A stretch of DNA of 18,211 bases from NCBI GenBank assembly GCA_018365895.1, contig JAGZJD010000048.1:1-18211 (forward strand), given 5' to 3'. This document shows, one piece after another, positions 1-6,262 of the stretch (positions are counted from its first letter, which is position 1; the number at the start of each line of letters is the position of its first letter). Both the position numbers and the translations under genes were made by a program. Below the pieces are notes generated by a model. That model did no database searches. It was not told the origin of the DNA and worked only from the letters and a program-made list of their open reading frames with translations. The DNA is from Lachnospiraceae bacterium. GTDB lineage: Bacteria; Bacillota_A; Clostridia; Lachnospirales; Lachnospiraceae.

Positions 1-1
1 T

Positions 2-661
2 GGCGATGCAGCAATCGTAGATGGAGTAGCAGAAGTAGGCGTAAGAAAGATCAAAGAAGAAGCACCAGAATATGTAAAAGTAACATATGTAGATGCAGAC
101 AATGGCGAATATGTAGTAGGTTATGGAACAGCTAAAGTAGAAAAAGGAGCAACATACTTCAATACATCTACTTTAACAGATGTACCTTATGGATATGAAA
201 TTGCAGAAGCAGGCGATATGGTTATCACTAATGGTGAAGCAACAGTTAAAGTGCGTAAGGTTGATAATGTGCAGGAAGTTACAATTACATACGTACACAA
301 AACATCAGGAGATGTAGTTGGATATGGTAAGCTGAATGCATATAAAGATGAAACATATTTTAATACATCAAGATTAACAGATATCCCAGAAGGATATGTG
401 CTTGCAAATGTAGGAGATATGCCGATTGAAAATGGTGCAGCTACTGTATATGTATATGCAGCAACAGATATGGAAGAACTTCAGCCATCTACACCAGTAA
501 AGCCAGCTAAACCAGCAAAACCATCTGACAAGAAAGATGATAAAAAAGATGATAAGAAAGCATCTGCTAAGACAGGTGATGAGACTAATCCAATCGCAGC
601 AGTATTACCAGCAGGTATTAGCCTTGCAGCAATTCTTGCACTGTTAAAGAAACGTAAATAG
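2..661 (+). CDS. C-terminal part of a repeat-containing, sortase-anchored surface protein (5' end outside window)
   Basis: The frame is open from the first bases of the window, so this is the last 219 residues of a longer protein; the ATG at 218 is internal. It contains the tail of one repeat and two further repeats of about 67-70 residues, each carrying the pattern VGYG, YFNTS, LTD-P-GY and GDM-I-NG. A Pro/Lys/Asp-rich linker follows (residues about 160-188: PAKPAKPSDKKDDKKDD). The end is a sorting-signal-like tail: AKTGD at residues 189-193, a hydrophobic segment (AAVLPAGISLAAILALL) and a basic KKRK terminus. The motif is not the classical LPXTG, but KTGD forms of this kind occur in Clostridia. 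I infer a sortase-anchored, wall-spanning adhesin or structural protein. The ligand is unknown. Codon use is heavily biased to gca, gta and aca, which suggests good expression. Confidence 0.8.
   Translation, partial: GDAAIVDGVAEVGVRKIKEEAPEYVKVTYVDADNGEYVVGYGTAKVEKGATYFNTSTLTDVPYGYEIAEAGDMVITNGEATVKVRKVDNVQEVTITYVHKTSGDVVGYGKLNAYKDETYFNTSRLTDIPEGYVLANVGDMPIENGAATVYVYAATDMEELQPSTPVKPAKPAKPSDKKDDKKDDKKASAKTGDETNPIAAVLPAGISLAAILALLKKRK
53..463 (+). repeat. Two tandem ~70-residue protein repeats (DNA period about 205-210 bp)
   Basis: Unit one (53-262) and unit two (263-463) encode the same scaffold: a beta-like T-Y-V strand, then VVGYG, YFNTS, LTD-P-GY, GDM-I-NG and A-T-V. The tail of a preceding unit (GDAAIVDG..VRK) occupies 2-52, so the array continues to the left of the window. 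Conservation is stronger in the YFNTS.LTD core than in the first 15 residues. Confidence 0.75.
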
Positions 662-703
662 TTTATCGCAGGATTTAAAGAATAGTCTTTTGGGAAAAAT
701 CAG

Positions 704-745
704 AATATTGCCAAAAATGCCCTGCATTTTTGGCAATATTTTTTT
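704..745 (+). terminator. Strong intrinsic terminator of the surface-protein gene
   Basis: A perfect 17-bp inverted repeat (704-720 with 724-740) with a 3-nt CCT loop is followed by a T run ending at 745. It sits 43 bases after the surface-protein stop codon. Confidence 0.95.
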
Positions 746-774
746 GAAATCGGGAGAAAGGATAAGGGATTGGA

Positions 775-1311
775 ATGAAAAAAAGCATAACACTGCTAAT
801 AATAATTTGTTTGACAGGAATGCTAATTGGTGGATGTGGAAAAGAAAAAAAGAAGGAAGAAGAAAAAAAGCCGATAACAATTTATGAGCAATTGACAATA
901 AAAGATACACCTCTTTCTGATGATGACTCAAATGTAATTGCAAATGGTATAAATAATTGGGTAAAAGGTTTTCTTGCGGTTAATAGTACTGATAAAGACA
1001 AAGAGTTAGCTGACAAAATACTATATCAGAGCGTAACGAGTGAGAAACAGCGTAAAGTGCTGAAGAGTGACAGAGACACTTTTTATGGTAGTGGAGTGGT
1101 AGTTGTAGATGAGGCTACTACTGTATTAACAGATACAAAACAGGCAGAATATGAGAAAGAAAATGTTGGTGTTGTATCCTGTGAAACAACAATCAGGGGC
1201 ACGGTAAGCGGTACAGCATTTGAAAAAAAATATACAATGCAGATGGTTGTAAAACGAGGTGAAAATGAAACTGTAACCGTATATGAAATTAATGATATTG
1301 CTTGGGAATAA
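775..1311 (+). CDS. Small lipoprotein of unknown function
   Basis: This 178-residue protein has a lipoprotein signal peptide: MKKS, a hydrophobic stretch at residues 5-19, and a lipobox IGGC with the acylated Cys at 21. A highly charged Lys/Glu linker (about residues 22-32) follows. The mature part is a single soluble domain of about 140 residues rich in Thr, Val and Lys. I recognise no family. The overall form (N-terminal helical region near residues 55-95, beta-rich second half ending ..VYEINDIAWE) resembles many small extracytoplasmic lipoproteins in Clostridia, but that is only an impression. A purine-rich ribosome site (gggagaaagg, 753-762) precedes the ATG. The gene starts only 30 bases after the preceding terminator, so its promoter is not obvious. 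Confidence 0.75.
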   Translation: MKKSITLLIIICLTGMLIGGCGKEKKKEEEKKPITIYEQLTIKDTPLSDDDSNVIANGINNWVKGFLAVNSTDKDKELADKILYQSVTSEKQRKVLKSDRDTFYGSGVVVVDEATTVLTDTKQAEYEKENVGVVSCETTIRGTVSGTAFEKKYTMQMVVKRGENETVTVYEINDIAWE

Positions 1312-1315
1312 TTGG

Positions 1316-1335
1316 AATATTTTGTAGAAAATATT
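1316..1335 (+). terminator. Weak candidate terminator or hairpin after the lipoprotein gene
   Basis: A perfect 8-bp AT-only stem (AATATTTT with AAAATATT) around a GTAG loop begins 5 bases after the stop. There is no immediate T run, only an interrupted one further on. It may not terminate efficiently. Confidence 0.3.
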
Positions 1336-1367
1336 ACCTAAATTTCTTTTAAAACCTATTCGTTTTA

Positions 1368-1396
1368 TTGACAAAATAGAAAAATAAGAGTAAACT
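1368..1396 (+). promoter_or_regulatory. Sigma-A promoter of the dehydrogenase gene
   Basis: A consensus TTGACA (1368-1373), a 17-base spacer and TAAACT (1391-1396) would place the transcription start near 1403. The gene would then have an AT-rich leader of about 90 bases. The -10 box matches 4 of 6 consensus positions. Confidence 0.65.
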
Positions 1397-1401
1397 AAAA
1401 T

Positions 1402-1449
1402 AGTAATAATTACTGATTTGTTAAAAGTTTGTTAAAGCAGTATATTACT
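1402..1449 (+). promoter_or_regulatory. Two dyads and a 9-bp tandem repeat in the dehydrogenase leader (candidate operator)
   Basis: A perfect palindrome AGTAAT-A-ATTACT (1402-1414) lies on the predicted start point, and a related shorter dyad AGTA-TAT-TACT lies at 1439-1449. Between them TTTGTTAAA occurs twice with an 11-base period (1417-1425, 1428-1436). The arrangement resembles a regulator binding region, but the DNA is AT-rich and no regulator is identified. Confidence 0.3.
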
Positions 1450-1491
1450 AATTTGGAATCTGCTTAAGGGGCAGAAGAAAGGAAGTTTACG

Positions 1492-2235
1492 ATGTTAAAG
1501 AATAAAGTTGCAATTGTTACAGGTGGAACTCGTGGAATTGGTTTTGCTGTTGTGAAAAAATTTGTTGAGAATGGAGCTGCTGTTTCTGTATGGGGATCAC
1601 GTCAGGAGACAGTTGACAAAGCGTTGGCACAGCTAAAGGAGTTATATCCGGATGCCAAGGTAAGCGGCAAATGCCCTAATCTGAAAGATGCGGCACAGGT
1701 TGCGGAGACGATGGCTCAGGTAAAGGAAGAATTTGGTGCAGTTGATATTCTAGTGAATAATGCGGGAATTTCTCAGAGTACACCGCTTTACAATTATACA
1801 GCGGAAGAGTTCCAGAAGATTGTTGATTTAAATATTACATCTGTATTTAACTGTGCACAGGCAGCAGCAAAGATTATGAAAGAGCAGGGCGGCGGTGTTA
1901 TTTTAAATACAAGTTCCATGGTAAGTCTTTACGGTCAACCGTCAGGATGCGGATATCCGGCATCTAAATTTGCGGTAAATGGTCTGACGAAATCTCTTGC
2001 AAGAGAGCTAGGACGAGATAATATCCGTGTTAATGCAGTTGCACCGGGAGTTACAAAGACAGATATGGTTGCAGCGCTTCCAGATGAAATGATCAAGCCT
2101 CTGATTGCAACAATTCCTCTTGGAAGAGTCGGAGAACCGGAGGATGTTGCAAATGCATTCCTGTTCCTTGCAAGCGATATGGCAAGTTATGTAACGGGTG
2201 AGATTCTGTCTGTAGACGGAGCTGCAAGAAGCTAA
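1492..2235 (+). CDS. Short-chain dehydrogenase/reductase (classical SDR, FabG/BaiA-like)
   Basis: This 247-residue cytoplasmic NAD(P)-dependent oxidoreductase carries all classical SDR marks: the cofactor loop TGGTRGIG (10-17), NNAG (89-92), and the tetrad N114, S142, Y155, K159 (YPASK). It also has the PG motif (185-186) and the C-terminal VDGA. After strand beta-2 the sequence is WGSRQ; an Arg there usually favours NADP(H), which is an inference. From memory the N-terminal half (GGTRGIGFA, ALAQLKELYP) and the YPASK region resemble BaiA 3-alpha-hydroxysteroid dehydrogenases of bile-acid-metabolising clostridia. FabG-like ketoacyl or sugar reductases share the same fold, so the substrate is open. 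It stands alone with its own promoter and terminator; no fatty-acid or bai genes are adjacent. The ribosome site is agaaagga, before the ATG. Confidence 0.9.
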   Translation: MLKNKVAIVTGGTRGIGFAVVKKFVENGAAVSVWGSRQETVDKALAQLKELYPDAKVSGKCPNLKDAAQVAETMAQVKEEFGAVDILVNNAGISQSTPLYNYTAEEFQKIVDLNITSVFNCAQAAAKIMKEQGGGVILNTSSMVSLYGQPSGCGYPASKFAVNGLTKSLARELGRDNIRVNAVAPGVTKTDMVAALPDEMIKPLIATIPLGRVGEPEDVANAFLFLASDMASYVTGEILSVDGAARS

Positions 2236-2295
2236 TTGTCGGTATATATTTCCGGACACTGTTTTGAAAAATTATTTATAAGAAAGATTTAGAAA

Positions 2296-2338
2296 GTGCC
2301 GTCTGATCACTACTGGAGTGGTTGGGCGGCGCTTTTTT
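2296..2338 (+). terminator. Intrinsic terminator of the dehydrogenase gene
   Basis: A 15-bp imperfect stem (2296-2310 with 2318-2332, with several G-U pairs) closes a short loop and is followed by six T residues (2333-2338). Confidence 0.85.
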
Positions 2339-2473
2339 ACGGTTATTGGGGCAAAAACTGCTTTTGCAACTGCCGGTTGACGCATTTCCATGTGAAAATG
2401 GTAGTCTGCAACTGTTAAATCTGCTATGCTAAAGATGCTTAAGCGAGAGAAAATGACTTAAGGAGGAATGAAG

Positions 2474-3484
2474 ATGATTTTAGCGGATAAGATTATGGAT
2501 TTGAGAAAGTGAAATGGATGGTCACAGGAAGAACTGGCGAATCAGATCGGAGTGTCCCGGCAGGCAGTATCTAAATGGGAAAGCGCGGCATCGGTGCCGG
2601 ATTTGAATAAGATTATTAAGATGAGTGAAGTGTTTGATGTCAGTACGGATTATTTATTGAAAGATGCTATTGAAAAGATAGAATTGAATGATGAGATGGG
2701 AGATTTTCCGGAATCGAAAAGTTATTCGTATGCAGAAGAAACGATAAGAAGTATTTCCATGGAAGAGGCAAACTGTTATTTGGAAATGGTGAAAATGACT
2801 GCAGGAAAAATTGCGTTTGGTGTTTTACTTTGTATTCTATCTCCGGTGCTTCTTATTTTGCTTGGAGGATTATCAGATGCAGAAGGGGGATATATGATTT
2901 CAGAAGCAATTGCGGCGGGAGTCGGCATGACCGTTTTGTTATTGTTTGTAGCGGCAGCAGTGGCAATTTTTGTTTTCTACGGAAGACAGATGGAAGCATA
3001 TGAATTTCTTGAAAAAGAAGTGATAGAACTGGAATATGGCGTAAGTGGAATGGTAGAAAAACAAAAGTCAAAATATGAGGGGACGCATGGACGCCTGCTT
3101 GTACTTGGTGTTGTGTTATGTATTTTAAGCGCTATTCCCCTCATGGTACTTGGAGCAATTGATGAAGACGGAATGGCTGCAGTTATAGGGCTTGATTTCT
3201 GTATTGTACTAGTAGCTGTGGGAGTGTTTATGATCGTACGGACTTGTATTTTGTATGGAAGTTTTCAGTGTCTTCTTGAGGAAGGAGATTATACTCGGGA
3301 GAAGAAGTTAGAAAATAAGAGAAACGATATTCTTAACACGATTTATTGGTGTACGGTGACGGCAATTTATCTTGGATGGAGTTTCTTAACGATGGACTGG
3401 GAACGGACATGGATTGTCTGGCCGGTAGCAGGTGTATTTTACGGAGTTGTGATTGCTCTTGGAAGAATCTTTCGCGGGAAATAG
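2474..3484 (+). pseudogene. XRE-family regulator with C-terminal membrane domain, interrupted by in-frame TGA at codon 13
   Basis: The aggagg site (2461-2466) points to the ATG at 2474, giving MILADKIMDLRK, then TGA (2510-2512), then NGWSQEELANQIGVSRQAVS in the same frame. The two parts together form the standard helix-turn-helix start of this family, so the stop interrupts an otherwise intact gene of about 336 residues. The HTH spans about residues 5-60. A charged linker follows, then six predicted membrane segments (about 111-132, 145-169, 207-228, 235-256, 288-306, 313-331) with a cytoplasmic-looking loop near 170-205. A single AGA-to-TGA change would explain the stop. An in-frame GTG at 2552 would start inside the HTH, removing its first helices, and has no good ribosome site. 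The rest of the frame has not decayed, so the mutation is recent, suppressed, or a sequencing error. Intact relatives are likely membrane-tethered repressors of unknown signal. Confidence 0.8.
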
Positions 3485-3565
3485 AGTTGCAGAAAATAGA
3501 AAATAGAAGAGTGTGACTTGTGGTAGCTAAAATCAAAGATTATATCTCTGAAATTGTATAGAAAT

Positions 3566-3593
3566 TTGTTTTCAGATATGTTAAAAATAATAT
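3566..3593 (+). promoter_or_regulatory. Possible promoter of the catabolic locus
   Basis: TTGTTT (3566-3571), a 16-base spacer and TAATAT (3588-3593) form a weak sigma-A-like pair, 53 bases upstream of the first gene. Other registers in this AT-rich stretch are possible. Confidence 0.35.
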
Positions 3594-3609
3594 AGAAGGA
3601 GTAACATAT
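3576..3609 (+). promoter_or_regulatory. 8-bp inverted repeat flanking the putative -10 (candidate operator)
   Basis: ATATGTTA (3576-3583) and TAACATAT (3602-3609) are perfect inverted copies separated by 18 bases that hold the candidate -10 box. The position fits repressor control of the enzyme genes; this is inference only. Confidence 0.3.
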
Positions 3610-3645
3610 TACTGTATCTGAAATAAAGACAAGGAGGAGAATCCT

Positions 3646-4953
3646 ATGAGCAAGGTAGTTACCATGGCGATCGCGGGACTTGGAAACCGTGGGAATGATA
3701 TTTATGCACACTATCAGCTTGTGGCTCCGGAGGAAGTGAAGGTTACCGCTGTTGCAGATCCTATTGAGGCGAAGAGAGAAGAGGCGCAACGAACATACGG
3801 GATAGCGCCGGAAAATTGTTTTGAGAGTGCAGAAGAAATGTTGGCGCAGCCGCAGCTTGCTGATATTTGCGTAATAGCAACTCAGGACAAACAGCATGTA
3901 GCTCAGGCGGTAAAAGCAATTGAGCAGGGATATCATGTTATCTGTGAGAAGCCGATTTCGCCGTCACTTCAGGAGTGTCTGCAGTTGCAGAAGGCAGCCC
4001 ATGAACATAAGAAGATGGTTGCGGTCGGACATGTGCTGCGATATACGCCGTTTTACAGCAGAATAAAAGAGCTGCTTGATTCTGGAGTGATTGGAAATGT
4101 TGTCACAGTTCAGGCAATGGAGAATGTAACATACTGGCATCAGGCTCACAGTTATGTCCGTGGAAATTGGAGAAAAAGTGAGGAGACAAGTCCAATGATC
4201 ATGGCGAAGAGCTGTCATGATCTTGATATGTTTGCATGGCTGCTGGGAAAGAAATGCAAACGAGTATCTTCTTATGGTGATCTGTATCTTTTTAAACCGG
4301 AGAATGCACCTAAAGGAGCAGCGAAACGCTGTATGGATGGCTGTAAAGTAAAAGAACAGTGTCCATATGATGCGGAGAAGATTTATATTACGAATCCGGA
4401 AACGGGCATCCGTGGTTTGCAGGCTGATCCGGAGCGTGACAAATGGCCGGTCTGCATTTTATCTCCAAATAATTTGAGCGAGGAAGCTATTTACCAAGCG
4501 ATTCAAGAGGGACCGTATGGAAGATGTGTATACGCCTGTGACAATGATGTTGTAGATCATCAAGTTGTAAATATGGAATTTGAGGATCATGTGACAGTTT
4601 CCTTTACAATGACTGCATTTACAAGCAAGGGTGGCCGTACAATTAAAATCTGCGGAACGCTTGGAGATATTATCGGGGATTTGAGTACGAATAAGATTAC
4701 GGTAACTCCTTATGGGAAAGAATCTCAAATGATCTGTGCGACTGAAGGAGACATGAGCGGACATGCAGGCGGGGATAACCGTTTGATCCATGATTTTGTC
4801 AGTGCAGTACAGGAAGAAATGAGTGAGAGCAGTTTAAGAACAGGAATTGATGCTTCGATCGAGAGTCATGTGATAGCGATCGCGGCAGAATACTCTAGAT
4901 GTCATGGCGGAGAAAGCGTGGATCTTGAGGAGTTTGTTCAGAACTGTGAATAA
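3646..4953 (+). CDS. Gfo/Idh/MocA-family NAD(P)-dependent oxidoreductase with a cysteine-rich insertion
   Basis: This 435-residue soluble protein has an N-terminal Rossmann domain with the dinucleotide loop GLGNRG (11-16) and the family motif EKP (101-103). The C-terminal domain has K188-SCHD-LD (H191, D192), matching the usual active-site Lys/His region. Members oxidise or reduce hydroxyls of sugars, inositols or glycosides in the cytoplasm. The unusual part is an insertion near residues 215-300 with six cysteines: C229, C233, C239, C270, C294 and C298 (CxxxC-x5-C, then C, then CxxxC). This could bind zinc or an iron-sulfur cluster, or form a lid; I have no proof. At 435 residues it is longer than typical members (about 330-390). 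The site aaggagg at 3631-3637 fixes the ATG. It is the first gene of the locus, 36 bases before a second, distantly related family member. The substrate is unknown. Confidence 0.88.
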   Translation: MSKVVTMAIAGLGNRGNDIYAHYQLVAPEEVKVTAVADPIEAKREEAQRTYGIAPENCFESAEEMLAQPQLADICVIATQDKQHVAQAVKAIEQGYHVICEKPISPSLQECLQLQKAAHEHKKMVAVGHVLRYTPFYSRIKELLDSGVIGNVVTVQAMENVTYWHQAHSYVRGNWRKSEETSPMIMAKSCHDLDMFAWLLGKKCKRVSSYGDLYLFKPENAPKGAAKRCMDGCKVKEQCPYDAEKIYITNPETGIRGLQADPERDKWPVCILSPNNLSEEAIYQAIQEGPYGRCVYACDNDVVDHQVVNMEFEDHVTVSFTMTAFTSKGGRTIKICGTLGDIIGDLSTNKITVTPYGKESQMICATEGDMSGHAGGDNRLIHDFVSAVQEEMSESSLRTGIDASIESHVIAIAAEYSRCHGGESVDLEEFVQNCE

Positions 4954-4989
4954 TATTTTATTATAAGAAAGAGACAGGAGAAATTAAAA

Positions 4990-6186
4990 ATGAAGAATTT
5001 GAATGTAGGTATTGTTGGACTGGGAATGAGAGGTTATTGGTTAATGAAGGATGTTATTCTTCTGATGCCGGGAGTAAAAGTAACTGCGGTCTGTGACGTT
5101 TATGAAGACAGAAATGAAAGAGCTGCCAAGCTGACAGAAGAAGTTTGCGGTCATGTACCGGCTACTGAAACAGATTACAAAAAACTGATTGCAAGAGATG
5201 ATGTGGATGTGGTAGTAGTTTCATGCGCATGGGAAAGCCATATTAAAGTTGCGATTGATGCTATGAAAGCCGGAAAACCTGTCGGAATGGAAGTTGGAGG
5301 TTCTTATAGCGTAAAAGAATGCTGGGATCTTGTTGATACATATGAGGAAACACAGACACCGTTTATGTTCCTGGAAAATTGCTGCTATGGACGTCGTGAA
5401 CTGATGGCTCTGAATATGGTAAAACAGGGATTGTTCGGCGATATTGTTCATTGCCGTGGAGGATATATGCATGACCTGCGTGAAGAAGTTAGCGAAGGTG
5501 AGAAGAACCGCCACTACCGTCTGAGAAACTATATTCACCGTAACTGTGAAAACTATCCGACACATGAATTAGGACCGATTGCGAGAATTCTCAATATTAA
5601 CCATGGAAACCGTATGCTTACTCTGACATCTATGGCGTCAAGATCTGCAGGTATTCAGGAATACATCAAAGATCGCATGAGTGATGATGAGAAATTAATG
5701 AATACAAGATTCGCACAGGGCGATGTCGTAAATACAATGATTAAATGTGCGGGCGGAGAAACAATCCTTCTTACGTTGAATACATCTCTTCCGCGTTTCT
5801 ACAGCAGAGATTTTACAGTTTGCGGAACAAAGGGAATGTATGAGGAAGAAAATGACACCGTATTTGTAGATAAGAAATATACTGCAGAAGAAGAATGGGA
5901 TTTCAAAGCGAACTGGGGAAATGCAAAAGACTATGAAAAAGATTATGAGCATCCAATCTGGCAGAAGTTTTTGAACGACGGAGTTCAGGGTGGACATGGC
6001 GGAATGGACTGGCTTGTATTTGAAGCATTTTTTGAAAGCATCCGCAATGGTGAACCTTGTCCGATCGATGTATATGATGCTGCATCTTGGATGTGTATTT
6101 CAGCACTGTCAGAGGAATCTATCGCAATGGGCGGACATCCGGTAGCAATTCCGGACTTCACAAACGGAGAGTGGATTAAAAGATAA
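4990..6186 (+). CDS. Gfo/Idh/MocA-family protein resembling GH109 NAD-dependent glycosidases
   Basis: This 398-residue cytoplasmic protein has a Rossmann loop GLGMRG (10-15), but the usual EKP is replaced by EVGGSYS (101-107). Several segments recall GH109, the NAD+-dependent alpha-N-acetylgalactosaminidase family, from memory: LENCCYG (128-134), HDLREE (161-166), NYPTHELGPI (188-197) and GGHGGMDWL (334-342). Y189 and H192 in YPTH would match active-site residues of characterised GH109. GH109 enzymes cleave by transient oxidation of the sugar by bound NAD, so a glycosidase or a simple dehydrogenase are both possible here. There is no signal peptide, so it would act on imported substrate. The GH109 consensus PTHGLGP reads PTHELGP here, so specificity may differ. 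A ribosome site acaggag precedes the ATG. Confidence 0.82.
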   Translation: MKNLNVGIVGLGMRGYWLMKDVILLMPGVKVTAVCDVYEDRNERAAKLTEEVCGHVPATETDYKKLIARDDVDVVVVSCAWESHIKVAIDAMKAGKPVGMEVGGSYSVKECWDLVDTYEETQTPFMFLENCCYGRRELMALNMVKQGLFGDIVHCRGGYMHDLREEVSEGEKNRHYRLRNYIHRNCENYPTHELGPIARILNINHGNRMLTLTSMASRSAGIQEYIKDRMSDDEKLMNTRFAQGDVVNTMIKCAGGETILLTLNTSLPRFYSRDFTVCGTKGMYEEENDTVFVDKKYTAEEEWDFKANWGNAKDYEKDYEHPIWQKFLNDGVQGGHGGMDWLVFEAFFESIRNGEPCPIDVYDAASWMCISALSEESIAMGGHPVAIPDFTNGEWIKR

Positions 6187-6262
6187 GAGTAAATTGACTT
6201 CCTAACTATGGCAGTTTATAATAGTCTCAGTGATTTTATTTGAGCAAAGTGAGGTAATTGCA

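Noticed and set aside
690..760. Inverted repeat as a mobile-element end
   Set aside because: The 17-bp stem with a 3-base loop and T tract directly after a stop codon is a standard terminator; no transposase or target duplication is present.
644..943. Reverse-strand open frame of 99 codons across the terminator and lipoprotein start
   Set aside because: It overlaps a perfect terminator and a well-marked lipoprotein gene, has no ribosome site and shows a low-complexity Leu/Phe/Ser composition typical of antisense frames in AT-rich DNA.
2552..3484. Regulator gene starting at the GTG at 2552
   Set aside because: This start lies inside the helix-turn-helix and would delete the first helices; a proper ribosome site and the missing N-terminus lie upstream, interrupted by one TGA.
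3439..3936. Reverse-strand frame of 165 codons before and inside the first Gfo/Idh/MocA gene
   Set aside because: It is the complement of an unmistakable oxidoreductase gene and its own promoter region; the product has no family features.
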